A program made the translations under genes and the position numbers. From Propionibacteriales bacterium (lineage in GTDB: Bacteria; Actinomycetota; Actinomycetes; Propionibacteriales; Nocardioidaceae): a stretch of 64,000 nt of DNA. The notes beneath the pieces were generated by a model, which ran no database searches, was not told where the DNA came from, and saw only the letters and a list, made by a program, of their open reading frames with translations. Shown one piece after another: positions 53,052-62,028 of the stretch (positions are counted from its first letter, which is position 1; every line of letters begins with the position of its first letter). The DNA is taken from positions 186,001 through 250,000 of the forward strand of contig JAPLCB010000004.1 of the NCBI GenBank assembly GCA_026392455.1, given 5' to 3'.

Positions 53052-54176
53052 ATGATGTGGAAGTCGCGGGCGATCCTCCTGGCGGTACTGCTGGTCCTCG
53101 GTCTCCAGGGCTCGGTGAGTGCTGCTGATCCGGTGGCGCCGGTGGTCCAGACCGAGCCCGCCGTCACCGGCACCGCCCGGGTCTACTCGACGCTGACGGC
53201 TGACCCCGGCACCTGGGTCCCGGCCGCGGCGTCCTACTCCTACCGCTGGCTCCGTGACGGGGCGCCGATCCCCGGGGCGACGGCGCCGACCTACCGACTG
53301 ACCGGCGACGACCTGACCCACCAGGTCGAGGTGCGCGTGGTCGCGACCGGCCCGGACGGAGGCGTGAGTGCGCCGGCGACGTCCGCGCCCACGGCGTCGG
53401 TCGGGGCGGCGGTGTTCACGGTGAACGCCCGACCGACGATCACCGGGGTACGTCGGTGGGGTCGGACCCTCACGGCGGTGACCACCGGGGTGTGGAGCCC
53501 GGCCCCGACGACGGTCGTCTACCGCTGGTTCCGCGACGGCCTGCCGATCAGGGGCGCGGTGCGGGCGACGTACCGGCTGACGGTCGCGGACTTCGGCCGG
53601 AAGATCGCGGTCCGGGCCGGTGCGCGTCGGGCGTTCTACACCAACCGGGTGGTGCCGTCGTTCGCGACCGGCCCGATCGGCCACCGGGTGCCGGTGCGCC
53701 AGCGGTTCACGTACAGCATCGCGACCCGGGGGGCGATCACCGCTGACCTCAAGGAATTCGCGGCGCTGACGGCCCAGTCGTACGCCGACCCGCGCGGCTG
53801 GCGGGCTGCCGGGTACGAGTTCACCCGGGTAGCCCGGGGCGGTGACTTCACCCTGGTGCTCTCGAGCGCCGCGAAGGTGCCGTCGTTCGGCTATCCGTGC
53901 AGCAGCACCTGGAGCTGTCGGGTCGGTCGCTTCGTGATCATCAACCAGACCCGCTGGCTGCACGCCTCCCCGGCGTGGAACGCTGCCGGGTTGCCGCTGC
54001 GGTCCTACCGGCACATGGTGCTCAACCACGAGACCGGCCACTGGCTCGGGCACGGTCACCTGTCCTGCCCGGGGAAGGGACGACTCGCCCCGGTGATGAT
54101 GCAGCAGTCGAAGGGCCTGGCCGGCTGTCGGTTCAACCCGTTCCCGCTGGCGTCGGAGCGGTGGACCAGCCGCTAG
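53052..54176 (+). CDS. Secreted DUF3152 protein with metzincin-type motif
   Basis: The 374-residue protein has a signal peptide (about 1-25), two beta-sandwich repeats (YSYRWLRDGAPIPGATAPTYRLTGDDL; VYRWFRDGLPIRGAVRATYRLTVADFG) and a DUF3152 domain (FTYSIATRGAITADLKEFAALTAQSYADPRGW). It ends with HETGHWLGHGH at 326-336, the zinc-binding HExxHxxGxxH of metzincin proteases, then a Met-rich VMMQQ segment that could be the Met-turn. It is probably a secreted zinc metalloprotease that recognises a wall or host target. The start is ATG 53052 or 53055. Confidence 0.85.
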   Translation: MMWKSRAILLAVLLVLGLQGSVSAADPVAPVVQTEPAVTGTARVYSTLTADPGTWVPAAASYSYRWLRDGAPIPGATAPTYRLTGDDLTHQVEVRVVATGPDGGVSAPATSAPTASVGAAVFTVNARPTITGVRRWGRTLTAVTTGVWSPAPTTVVYRWFRDGLPIRGAVRATYRLTVADFGRKIAVRAGARRAFYTNRVVPSFATGPIGHRVPVRQRFTYSIATRGAITADLKEFAALTAQSYADPRGWRAAGYEFTRVARGGDFTLVLSSAAKVPSFGYPCSSTWSCRVGRFVIINQTRWLHASPAWNAAGLPLRSYRHMVLNHETGHWLGHGHLSCPGKGRLAPVMMQQSKGLAGCRFNPFPLASERWTSR

Positions 54177-54210
54177 GAATAGGTGATCGGACTATCTGCT
54201 TGTATCGAGA

Positions 54211-54234
54211 GTGTTCGCGATATATCGTTAACAC
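54211..54234. promoter_or_regulatory. 24-base palindromic operator before padR
   Basis: GTGTT (54211-54215) and CGATA (54218-54222) mirror TATCG (54223-54227) and AACAC (54230-54234), with two mismatched bases between. The centre is ATAT-like, as in PadR sites. It lies 56 bases before the padR ATG. Confidence 0.65.
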
Positions 54235-54289
54235 ATCGAGAAGTCCGGCGTGAACAGATCGCCGCCTCGAGTCCGAACAAGGAGAGCTG

Positions 54290-54970
54290 ATGAACTACCG
54301 AAACAACACGGAATGGGCTGCTGGCTTCGCCGGCACCCAACGAGAAGGAGTCCGGCGCCAGCGCGGCAACGGGTCAGGTGGCCGCGGACGGCGTCACGAA
54401 GGCTGGGGCGGCCCGATGGGTGGCCCGCCGCCGTGGGTCGGCCAGATGTTCGGCCCGCAGTGGGGCGGGCCCGGAGCCGGACGTGGGCGGGGGCGCCCTC
54501 GAGCGCGTCGCGGCGACGTCCGCTCCGCCATCCTCGACGTGCTGGCTGCTGCTCCCGAGCCGATCAACGGCTACCAGGTGATCCAGCAGATCGCCGAGCG
54601 CACCCAGGACGCCTGGAAGCCCAGTCCCGGCTCGGTCTACCCGACGCTGGCCCAGCTGCAGGACGAGGGCCTGGTCGAGGACGCCCCGGTCGGGCGCAAG
54701 ACCGTCCAGCTCACCAGCGTCGGTCGCAGCCACGTCGCCGAGAACGCCGCCGAGATCTCCGCGATCTGGGCCGCGTTCGACGAGGACGACGACGACCAGG
54801 GGCAGATCGACCTGAAGCAGGTCATCAAGCAGACCGTCGGTGCGATCGTCCAGGTCGCCACCGCCGGGACGCCGGCCCAGCAGGCCAAGGCGGTCGACAT
54901 CCTGGCCGAGACCCGGCGCAAGCTGTACGGGCTCCTCGCCGAGGGGCCGGACGCCGCCGAGGAGGACTGA
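54290..54970 (+). CDS. PadR-family regulator with Gly/Arg-rich N-terminus
   Basis: The 226-residue protein has a PadR winged helix from about 75 (RRGDVRSAILDVLAAAPEPINGYQVIQQIAERTQDAWKPSPGSVYPTLAQLQDEGLVED) and a C-terminal helical domain. The first 75 residues are low-complexity, rich in Gly, Arg, Pro and Trp (GPPPWVGQMFGPQWGGPG), which is seen in some actinobacterial PadR proteins. A 24-base palindrome upstream suggests autoregulation. An AAGGAGAG ribosome-binding site is six bases before the ATG. Targets other than itself are unknown. Confidence 0.9.
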   Translation: MNYRNNTEWAAGFAGTQREGVRRQRGNGSGGRGRRHEGWGGPMGGPPPWVGQMFGPQWGGPGAGRGRGRPRARRGDVRSAILDVLAAAPEPINGYQVIQQIAERTQDAWKPSPGSVYPTLAQLQDEGLVEDAPVGRKTVQLTSVGRSHVAENAAEISAIWAAFDEDDDDQGQIDLKQVIKQTVGAIVQVATAGTPAQQAKAVDILAETRRKLYGLLAEGPDAAEED

Positions 54971-54980
54971 CTGCCCGGTC

Positions 54981-55850
54981 TCAGATGAGCGGGAGCTGGC
55001 GCCGTACGCCGGGGAGCTGGTCGTAGCCCCGGCGCACGGCGTCGGCCATGTTCTCCGACGGGTACGGCCAGTCGCCGGCCTCGAGCGCTTGCTCCCGGGG
55101 CACGCCACGGGTCACCAGGTCGCGGATCGTCTCGGCGACCACCCCGATCGCGGCACGCTGGCCGTAGACGAAGTCCTGGTCCACCACGGTGCCGTGCCCA
55201 GGAACGATCCGGGTGCTCGGCAGCGTCAGGCTGAGCACCAGGTCCAGGCTCGTCGGCCAGTCCATCGGGAAGCAGTCGTCCCCGTACCCGGGCACCGGTG
55301 ACTGTGCCGTCGACTCCTCGACCAGGTCGCCGGCGAAGAGCACGTCCGCGTCCGGGACCCGGATCACGATGTCGCCGTCGGTATGGCCGCGACCCGGGTG
55401 GATCAGCTCGAGGGTCCGGTCGCCCAGGTCGACGGCCAGGGCTGAGGAGAACGTCCGGGTCGGCACCACGGCAGCGGTGGCGAGCATCCCGGGTGCACTC
55501 GGATGCGGATCGTCCGCGTGCCCGTGGTGGCAATCCGCGACGTGCGCGACCAGGCCCTCGGCGGCCTGCTCGTGGGCGATCAGCTCGGCTCCAGCGCCGG
55601 CGAAGACCCCGTTGCCGAGGGTGTGGTCGAAGTGCACGTGCGTGTTCACCGCGGCCACCAGCGGGGCCGAGGAGATCCGTCGCACCGCTTCGAGCGTCTC
55701 GCGGCCGAGGGAGTCGGAGGCGTTCGTGTCGATGACCACCAGTCCGGCCTCGCCGGCCACCAGGCCCACGTTGACGTCGTACCAGGGGTAGCGCGCGACC
55801 CAGACCCGATCGGCGATCTCGGTGAACTCGGGTCGGGACGTCATGGGCAT
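54981..55850 (-). CDS. MBL-fold metallo-hydrolase
   Basis: The 289-residue protein has the metallo-beta-lactamase fold: NTHVHFDHTLGN (HxHxDH), HPGRGHTDGD and LFAGDLVEE, plus the late PGHGTVVDQ. It lacks the serine beta-lactamase motif. Relatives hydrolyse glutathione thioesters or related compounds; the substrate is unknown. Convergent with padR. I took ATG 55850, though ATG 55844 is also possible. It is divergent from hrcA. Confidence 0.88.
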   Translation of the reverse strand: MPMTSRPEFTEIADRVWVARYPWYDVNVGLVAGEAGLVVIDTNASDSLGRETLEAVRRISSAPLVAAVNTHVHFDHTLGNGVFAGAGAELIAHEQAAEGLVAHVADCHHGHADDPHPSAPGMLATAAVVPTRTFSSALAVDLGDRTLELIHPGRGHTDGDIVIRVPDADVLFAGDLVEESTAQSPVPGYGDDCFPMDWPTSLDLVLSLTLPSTRIVPGHGTVVDQDFVYGQRAAIGVVAETIRDLVTRGVPREQALEAGDWPYPSENMADAVRRGYDQLPGVRRQLPLI

Positions 55851-55897
55851 CACCCAATCATTGCTGGTTGAACCTGTCGAAACCCGTCGCCTAGTAG

Positions 55898-55928
55898 ACT
55901 TGGCACTCGATCCGCTGGAGTGCCAAGT
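55898..55928. promoter_or_regulatory. CIRCE element
   Basis: TTGGCACTC and GAGTGCCAA are exact inverted arms (55900-55908 and 55918-55926) nine bases apart, extended by AC/GT on the outside. This is the CIRCE operator of HrcA, 20 bases upstream of the hrcA start; it autoregulates hrcA-dnaJ. Confidence 0.92.
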
Positions 55929-55948
55929 CGTGTGGAAGGGGTGACACC

Positions 55949-56971
55949 GTGGTCGAGGACCGCAAGCTCGCCGTGCTGCGCGCGATCGTGGAGGACTACG
56001 TCGCCACCCACGAGCCGGTCGGGAGCAAGACCCTGGTCGAGCGTCACCAGCTCGGTGTCTCCCCGGCGACCGTCCGCAACGACATGGCTGCGCTGGAGGA
56101 GGAGGGCCTGATCGCCCAGCCGCACACCAGTGCGGGTCGGATCCCGACCGACAAGGGCTACCGGTTCTTCGTCGACCGGCTGACCACGCTCAAGCAGATG
56201 TCGGCGGCCGAGAAGCGGGCGATCTCCGGCTTCCTCGAAGGGGCCCACGACCTGGACGACGTCGTCCAGCGCAGCGTCCGGCTCCTGGCCCAGCTGACCC
56301 AGCAGGTTGCCATCGTGCAGTACCCGACCCTGTCCAAGTCGACCATCCGGCACGTCGAGCTCGTCGCACTGAGCACCACCCGGCTGCTGGCCGTGCTGAT
56401 CCTCTCCACCGGTCGGGTCGAGCAACGGGTCGTGGAGGTGCCGGTCGAGCTCTCCGACGAGCTGCTCGGCGAGCTCCGGGTGAAGATCAACACCGCCGCA
56501 GCCGGCGAGCGGATCTCCGACGCCGCTGGAGCGCTCGGGGCGCTCCCGGCCCAGGTCGGTCCGCGCTCCTCGATCACCTACTCGGTCGTCGTGGCGGCGC
56601 TGGTCGAGGCGATGTCCGACCACCGCTCCGACGAGCGGGTGGTCGTGGGCGGCACCGCGAACCTGGCCCGCTTCGGCGACAATTTCGACCAGTCGATCAA
56701 GCCGATGCTGGAGGCCCTCGAGGAGCACGTCGTGCTGCTCAAGCTGCTGGGCCACGCCACCTCGTCCTCGCACGTGACCGTGCGGATCGGCCACGAAGGT
56801 CCGATCGACCAGCTCTCCTCGACCTCCGTGGTCGCCACCGGCTACGGCGCTACCGATGACGCGCTGTCCGTCCTCGGCGTCGTCGGCCCGACCCGGATGG
56901 ACTATCCCGGGTCGATGGCGGCCGTCCGGGCCGTCGCCAGCTACGTCTCCACCATCCTCGACGAATCCTGA
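55949..56971 (+). CDS. hrcA: Heat-inducible transcription repressor HrcA
   Basis: HrcA represses groE and dnaJ-type genes through CIRCE until heat stress. The 340-residue protein has the N-terminal winged helix ([70 protein letters not shown]) and the GAF-like and C-terminal dimer domains ([47 protein letters not shown]). The start is GTG with AAGGGG upstream. The CIRCE just upstream indicates self-control. dnaJ follows 21 bases later. Confidence 0.95.
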   Translation: MVEDRKLAVLRAIVEDYVATHEPVGSKTLVERHQLGVSPATVRNDMAALEEEGLIAQPHTSAGRIPTDKGYRFFVDRLTTLKQMSAAEKRAISGFLEGAHDLDDVVQRSVRLLAQLTQQVAIVQYPTLSKSTIRHVELVALSTTRLLAVLILSTGRVEQRVVEVPVELSDELLGELRVKINTAAAGERISDAAGALGALPAQVGPRSSITYSVVVAALVEAMSDHRSDERVVVGGTANLARFGDNFDQSIKPMLEALEEHVVLLKLLGHATSSSHVTVRIGHEGPIDQLSSTSVVATGYGATDDALSVLGVVGPTRMDYPGSMAAVRAVASYVSTILDES

Positions 56972-56992
56972 ACCAAGAAAACGAGAGCACTG

Positions 56993-58156
56993 TTGACTAC
57001 CGATCCCTACGCCATCCTCGGTGTCGAGCGCGACGCGGATGCCGACGCCCTGAAGAAGGCGTACCGCAAGCTTGCTCGTCAGTACCACCCGGACGTGAAC
57101 TCCGATCCCGGTGCCCAGGAGAAGTTCAAGGAGGTGTCCGCCGCCTACGAGGTGCTCTCCGACCCGGAGAAGCGGCGCGTCTACGACCTCGGTGGCGACC
57201 CGTTCGGCGGCCAGGGGGCCGGGTTCGGCCAGGGGGCCGGGTTCTCGTTCACCGACATCATGGACGCCTTCTTCGGTGGCCAGCAGGGGTCCACCCGCGG
57301 CCCCCGCTCCCGGCAGCGGCGCGGCCAGGACGCCCTGGTCCGGATCGACCTGGAGCTCGCCGAAGCGGCGTTCGGTACCACCCGTGAGCTGAAGGTCGAG
57401 ACCGCCGTGGTCTGCACGACCTGCTCGGGGTCCGGTGCTGCCGAGGGCTCGCAGCCGGTGACCTGCACGACCTGTCACGGTCGCGGCGAGGTGCAGCACG
57501 TGCAGCGGTCCTTCCTCGGCGAGATCCGGACGCTGCGCCCGTGCGCGGCCTGCCGCGGCTACGGGGAGATCATCCCGGACCCGTGCCGCGACTGCGAGGG
57601 CGACGGTCGCCTGCGCGACCGACGCAAGGTGACCGTCTCGATCCCGGCCGGCGTCGACACCGGCACCCGGGTCCAGCTCAGCGGTCAGGGCGAGGTCGGT
57701 CCCGGTGGCGGACCTCCGGGCGACCTGTACGTCGAGATCCAGGTCTCGCCGCACAAGGCCTACACCCGCGAGGGCCTCAACCTCCACCGCCGGGTCGTCA
57801 TCCCGATGACGGCCGCCGCCCTCGGCACCTCGATCGAGCTGCCGCTGCTGGAGGACGACCTGGACACCGAGGAGATCGAGGTCGAGCGGTCGGTGACGAT
57901 CGACGTCAAGCCGGGGACGCAGTCGGGCGCCGAGCACGTGCTGCGCGGCCGCGGTGTGCCGAGCCTGCGCAGCCAGGCCCGCGGCGACGTGGTGGTCCAG
58001 ATCGAGGTGGAGACCCCCACCAAGCTGGACGCGCGGCAGACCGAGCTCCTGCGCGAGCTGGCGACGCTGAGGAACGAGGAATCTCCTGAGGGTCGGACCC
58101 CGAACGCCCACAAAGGTCTCTTCGGTCGGGTCCGCGACGCGTTCGACCAGCGCTGA
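56993..58156 (+). CDS. dnaJ: Chaperone DnaJ
   Basis: DnaJ stimulates DnaK in protein folding. The 387-residue protein has the J domain with HPD at 32-34, a Gly/Phe-rich linker ([13 protein letters not shown]), and the zinc-binding CxxCxGxG repeats ([32 protein letters not shown]). The start is TTG, confirmed by the [10 protein letters not shown] family N-terminus. It is cotranscribed with hrcA and shares the CIRCE. This is the hrcA-linked DnaJ2 type; the second dnaJ with dnaK is outside the window. Confidence 0.95.
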   Translation: MTTDPYAILGVERDADADALKKAYRKLARQYHPDVNSDPGAQEKFKEVSAAYEVLSDPEKRRVYDLGGDPFGGQGAGFGQGAGFSFTDIMDAFFGGQQGSTRGPRSRQRRGQDALVRIDLELAEAAFGTTRELKVETAVVCTTCSGSGAAEGSQPVTCTTCHGRGEVQHVQRSFLGEIRTLRPCAACRGYGEIIPDPCRDCEGDGRLRDRRKVTVSIPAGVDTGTRVQLSGQGEVGPGGGPPGDLYVEIQVSPHKAYTREGLNLHRRVVIPMTAAALGTSIELPLLEDDLDTEEIEVERSVTIDVKPGTQSGAEHVLRGRGVPSLRSQARGDVVVQIEVETPTKLDARQTELLRELATLRNEESPEGRTPNAHKGLFGRVRDAFDQR

Positions 58157-58159
58157 CCC

Positions 58160-58894
58160 ATGACGCTGCCGGTCTTCCTCGCTGGTGCGGTGACGGGTGC
58201 GTCGAGCGGCGACGTGCTCGTCCTGGACGGCGACGAGGGGCGGCACGCCGCGACCGTGAAACGAATCCGGGCGGGGGAGACCATCGTCCTGAGCGACGGC
58301 GCCGGGACGACGGCGACGTGCTCGGTGACCGAGGCAGCGAAGTCGTCCTTGACGGTGGTCGTGGACGAGTGTCGTTTCGCCGAGCGAGCTGAGCCGATCG
58401 TGACGGTCGTGCAGGCGATCCCCAAGGGCGACCGCGGCGAGCTCGCGGTGGAGGTGCTCACGGAGGTCGACGTCGACCGGATCGTGCCGTGGGCTGCCTC
58501 GCGGTCGGTGGCCGTCTGGCGGGGCGACCGGATCGGCAAGGGGCTGGCGAAGTGGCGGGCCACCGCACGGGAGTCGACCAAGCAGGCACGTCGGTCCTGG
58601 TTGCCGGAGATCACCGACCTCGCCGGCACCGCCGAGGTGGTGGCGCTGGTCGAGGCTGCCGACCTGGCGGTGGTGCTGCACGAGGACGCCGACCTGCCGC
58701 TGGCCGACCTGGACCTGGTAGGAGTGACGTCGATCGTGGTGATCGTCGGACCCGAGGGCGGGATCAGCGACGACGAGCTCGAGGCCTTCTCCGGGGCCCG
58801 GGTCGTGAAGCTCGGGCCCTCGGTGCTGCGTACCTCGACGGCCGGGGTGGCCGCGGTGGCGGCGCTGCTGTCCCGGACCGACCGCTGGCGCTAG
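58160..58894 (+). CDS. rsmE: 16S rRNA m3U1498 methyltransferase
   Basis: RsmE methylates U1498 of 16S rRNA. The 244-residue protein has the PUA-like N-terminal domain (LDGDEGRHAATVKRIRAGETIVLSDGAG) and the SPOUT knot with VVQAIPKGDRGELAVEVLTEVDV, VGPEGGISDDELE and LRTSTAGVAAVAALL. The usual Glu of the LRxET motif is Ser here. It follows dnaJ by three bases, as is usual in actinobacteria. Its stop overlaps the next gene by four bases. Confidence 0.93.
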   Translation: MTLPVFLAGAVTGASSGDVLVLDGDEGRHAATVKRIRAGETIVLSDGAGTTATCSVTEAAKSSLTVVVDECRFAERAEPIVTVVQAIPKGDRGELAVEVLTEVDVDRIVPWAASRSVAVWRGDRIGKGLAKWRATARESTKQARRSWLPEITDLAGTAEVVALVEAADLAVVLHEDADLPLADLDLVGVTSIVVIVGPEGGISDDELEAFSGARVVKLGPSVLRTSTAGVAAVAALLSRTDRWR

Positions 58895-59964
58895 CCGCCC
58901 GCAGGGACCGCGAGCAGGGCCTCGACCCGCTCCACCTCGGCCCGGAGCTGCCCGGACTGACGCTTCGCCAGCTGCCTGAACGGTTCGACCACGACGCGGC
59001 CGGCCTCGACCCGCCAGAGTCCCGCGAGGAGGCCGTCGACAAACATGGTCGACCCCGTACCGCCGTTGGGGCCCATCCAGTGCTTCCGGACCTCGTCGGG
59101 GGCGATCCGATCCCGGTCGGCGTGCGAGAGGAAGACGTTGTCGTACGTGCCGAGCAGGGTCACGGGGAGGGTGAGGTCGTCGGCGATCGGGGCACCGGGG
59201 GCGTCGTACAGGGTGCGGCCCTTGTCATCGAGGTACCGGACGAGACGGTCGGCCTTGGCCATCGCCGTGAAGACCGGGCCGAGCCGGGTCACCAGCGACC
59301 ACTTCGTCATGTCCGTCGCAGTCGCCGGCCCGTACGCCGCCAGGTAGCGCAGCACCAGCTCCTCGACATCGGCCTCGACGAAGGGCCGGCCCAGGTAGCG
59401 GTCGGCGTACGCGTAGACGACCCCGCCGCTGCGCCTCCAGAGTCCGCGCGGTGGCACCTGCAGCAGCGGGAGACGCTCCCGGGTCACGTGCCGCAGGGCC
59501 TCCTCGGGCACGTCGGGGTGGACCGCGCCGAGCGCCGTGCCGATGTCGGCGAGCGACCGGGGCCCGTCTGCCAGGAAGGACGCGACGATCGCCTCCAGCT
59601 CGGCGGTCGTCAGGTGGTTGGCCGGTCGGCTGGTCTGGTTGGTCGCACTCTGCCGGTCCAGGGCGGGTTGCACCCAGCCGCGTAGCTGGAGTGCGTCGTG
59701 GGCGGTCAGCAGGTGGACCGTGCCGCGCATGGTGAAGAACCGCACCAGCGTCCGGTCCTCGATCCGGTCGGAGAGGTCGGCGGGGGAGAAGCCGTCGATC
59801 CGCGCCGCCAGCGACAGGTACGGCGGCAGGTTGTCCTGCGCCTGCAGCCCGAGCAGGTGCGCGACGACGTCGGGGACGTGCTGGACGCCACGCTGCCCCG
59901 GCACCAGCTGCTGGCGCAGCCAGAGGGTCCGGGTCAGCGTCGGGGTCTGCAGGACTGTCGTCAC
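58891..59964 (-). CDS. Winged-helix DNA-binding (AlkZ-like) protein
   Basis: The 357-residue protein matches the HTH_42 family of AlkZ-type DNA glycosylases: LLGLQAQDN with the catalytic QxQ at 41-43, RGTVHLLTAHDA, a middle winged-helix (YLGRPFVEADVEELVLRYLAAYGPATATDMTKWS), and a C-terminal region with FLSHADRDRI and VDGLLAGLWRVE. AlkZ-type enzymes remove interstrand crosslinks or bulky lesions; in producers they protect from azinomycin. No producer cluster is seen here. Convergent with rsmE. Confidence 0.82.
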   Translation of the reverse strand: MTTVLQTPTLTRTLWLRQQLVPGQRGVQHVPDVVAHLLGLQAQDNLPPYLSLAARIDGFSPADLSDRIEDRTLVRFFTMRGTVHLLTAHDALQLRGWVQPALDRQSATNQTSRPANHLTTAELEAIVASFLADGPRSLADIGTALGAVHPDVPEEALRHVTRERLPLLQVPPRGLWRRSGGVVYAYADRYLGRPFVEADVEELVLRYLAAYGPATATDMTKWSLVTRLGPVFTAMAKADRLVRYLDDKGRTLYDAPGAPIADDLTLPVTLLGTYDNVFLSHADRDRIAPDEVRKHWMGPNGGTGSTMFVDGLLAGLWRVEAGRVVVEPFRQLAKRQSGQLRAEVERVEALLAVPAGG

Positions 59965-59996
59965 CCGAGAATCATGGCGCTACTCGACGACAGTTC

Positions 59997-61028
59997 TCAC
60001 TCGACGACGATCTCCTTCGAGTCCCGGTTGACCGGGCGACCTTCGCCGGACTCGTCGTTGTCGTGGACGACCAGCGTGTAGGTGCCAGGTCCCTCGAGCG
60101 GGATGTTCGTGGTGAACTCGTAGGGCGAGAGCGTGCAGCACTCTGCGGCCGTGGCGAAGCCGCTGTCGATCACGGCGTCGCCGCCGACCAGGATCTCCCA
60201 GCTGACGTTCGCCTCGAACGCGGCGGCCATGCCCTTCACGGTGAGCTTGCCGGCCGGGACCGTCGCCCCGTCGACCACGTTGGTGATCTGGACCGGGGCG
60301 AGCAGGTCGTCGGCGCTGCCGGCAGCCAGCGGTTCCGCGGTCGCGACCCCGAGGAGGGTCGGGGTGTCGGCGTGGTCGAACTGGAAGCGGACCGGGAGCT
60401 TCTCCCCGTGGGCGGCCTGGGCCGTGTAGACGAGCTGCTGGATCGCCAGCTCGGCCGCTGCCACGGACATGGCGCTGGGCTTCCGGGTGAGCAGGTCCTC
60501 ACCGTTCGGTCCGGCCTCGAAGTCGATCAGGATCTGGTCCCCGTCGGAGTTGACGACCATGCTTGCCCCGGCGCGGTCCTTCGGCCAGGGCGACGTGTAG
60601 TCCGGATCGGTCGAGCCGCCGTTCACGGCCGCTGAAACCGCAGCGAGCAGGCGGCAGTCAGGGGCGTCGCAGGTCGTGACGCGGACGGTGTCGAGGAAGA
60701 GCCGTTGGCCGCGGGCGATATCGCCGACGAAGTAGACCGGGACGTCCAGGGCGACCTCCGGAAGGGCGTTCAGGTCCTTCGTCGGGGTGTCGGACGGCGA
60801 CGTCGCGATGTTCGTCGACGACGTGTCGTCGGTGCCCCGGGTCATCCAGAACGCGCCGCCGATCACCAGCGCCGTTGCGGCCGCGGCGGCCAGGGAGGGA
60901 AGGAACCAGCGTCGGGCCATCGGGTCCACCTTCTTCGTTCGGGTGCGGATGTCGTCGAGCGTCCCGTGCGGGCGGATCTCGGAAGTGGCGTCGGCGAAGA
61001 GCTGACGCAGGTCGTCGTCGTTGTTCAT
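59997..61028 (-). CDS. GerMN and Gmad2 domain membrane protein (possible anti-sigma partner)
   Basis: The 343-residue protein has a short cytoplasmic N-terminus (about 1-38), one membrane helix (about 43-62), a GerMN-like domain (PVYFVGDIARGQRLFLDTVRV to QQLVYTAQA) and a C-terminal Gmad2 immunoglobulin-like domain (VQITNVVDGATVPAGKLTVKGMAAAFEANVSWEIL). The layout places it outside the membrane. Its ATG overlaps the SigE-type sigma gene (ATGA), so it may be an anti-sigma factor or sensor. The N-terminal part is too short for a known anti-sigma fold. Confidence 0.85.
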   Translation of the reverse strand: MNNDDDLRQLFADATSEIRPHGTLDDIRTRTKKVDPMARRWFLPSLAAAAATALVIGGAFWMTRGTDDTSSTNIATSPSDTPTKDLNALPEVALDVPVYFVGDIARGQRLFLDTVRVTTCDAPDCRLLAAVSAAVNGGSTDPDYTSPWPKDRAGASMVVNSDGDQILIDFEAGPNGEDLLTRKPSAMSVAAAELAIQQLVYTAQAAHGEKLPVRFQFDHADTPTLLGVATAEPLAAGSADDLLAPVQITNVVDGATVPAGKLTVKGMAAAFEANVSWEILVGGDAVIDSGFATAAECCTLSPYEFTTNIPLEGPGTYTLVVHDNDESGEGRPVNRDSKEIVVE

Positions 61029-61567
61029 CGCTGCTCCTGCAGGGTCTGGCGCAGCGCTGCGGCGCCGCGGGATGCGTGGCTCTTGACAGCGCCCTGGCTG
61101 ATGCCGAGGGCGTTCGCGATCTCGCGTTCGGAGTAGTCGAGGTAGTAGCGCATCACCAGGACCTCGCGCTGGCGGGTCGGGAGCGCCGCCAAGCCGTCGA
61201 GGACGGCGGCACGATGAGCGGACGCGAGGACCTCGGTGTCGGCCGGCGCTGCGTCCGGCGGCGGTTCGGGCCGGTTCCGGGCGACGACGGAGCGGTGCCG
61301 CAGGGCGCTGCGCGACCGGTTCACCACGCTCTTGGCCAGGTACGCCGGGGCGGTGCCCTGGTCGATCCGCTGCCAGCGCTGGTGCATCGCCACGAACGCG
61401 TCCTGGACCACGTCCTCGGCGAGGCCCTGCTCGCGGACCAGCAGGACCGCGAGCCGGACCAGGCGCGCGTAGTGGCCGGCGTACAGCTCGGTGAGAGCGG
61501 TGTCCGCATCGGTTCGGGCAGCGTCGATGGCCGGCTCCTCTGAGGATGCGACTGCTGTCGTGTTCAC
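61025..61567 (-). CDS. SigE-family ECF sigma factor
   Basis: The 180-residue protein has sigma region 2 (LTELYAGHYARLVRLAVLLVREQGLAEDVVQDAFVAMHQRWQRI) and region 4 (LPTRQREVLVMRYYLDYSEREIANALGISQGAVKSHASRG), fitting the actinobacterial SigE-family ECF group. The start is GTG 61567. It is divergent from the HIT gene and coupled to a GerMN/Gmad2 membrane protein. The regulon is not known. Confidence 0.92.
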   Translation of the reverse strand: MNTTAVASSEEPAIDAARTDADTALTELYAGHYARLVRLAVLLVREQGLAEDVVQDAFVAMHQRWQRIDQGTAPAYLAKSVVNRSRSALRHRSVVARNRPEPPPDAAPADTEVLASAHRAAVLDGLAALPTRQREVLVMRYYLDYSEREIANALGISQGAVKSHASRGAAALRQTLQEQR

Positions 61568-61665
61568 GCTACTTCTACGCGCCGGCGACCCGATCGGTTT
61601 ACACGCCGGAGGAGTACTTTCCGCCTGGGTGCTCGAATTCCGATTAGTCCGTTTATCCTCGGAAG

Positions 61666-62028
61666 GTGAGCACCGACGCAACAGCAGACCCCGAGTGCAT
61701 CTTCTGCAAGATCGTCGCGGGCGAGATCCCCGCTGACATCGTGCACCAGAGCCCGACCACCATCGCTTTCCGCGACCTGGAGCCCCAGGCACCGACGCAC
61801 GTGCTGGTGATCCCGCGCAGCCACTACCCGGACGCGGCGGCGTTGGCGCAGGGCGAGCCCGAGACGGCGGCGCACCTGTTCGACGCCGCACGTGAGATCG
61901 CCGGGGCCGAGGGCCTGGGCAACGGCTACCGGATGGTGCTGAACACCGGCGCGGACGCTCACCAGACCGTCTTCCACGCCCACCTGCACGTTCTGGGCGG
62001 CCGATCCATGGGATGGCCCCCGGGATGA
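61666..62028 (+). CDS. HIT-family protein
   Basis: The 120-residue protein is a HINT-type nucleotide hydrolase: CIFCKIVAGEIPADIVHQSPTTIAFRDLEPQAPTHVLVIPRSHY and the histidine triad FHAHLHVLGGRSMGWPPG. It hydrolyses AMP-linked compounds. The start is GTG, with GGAAG directly before it. Its stop overlaps the start of the copper-type monooxygenase-like lipoprotein gene (ATGA). In actinobacteria HIT often lies between rsmE and phoH, as here. Confidence 0.94.
   Translation: MSTDATADPECIFCKIVAGEIPADIVHQSPTTIAFRDLEPQAPTHVLVIPRSHYPDAAALAQGEPETAAHLFDAAREIAGAEGLGNGYRMVLNTGADAHQTVFHAHLHVLGGRSMGWPPG

Noticed and set aside
55850-58681. 943-residue leftward frame over hrcA, dnaJ and rsmE
   Set aside because: Low-complexity shadow; hrcA and dnaJ are clear on the other strand.
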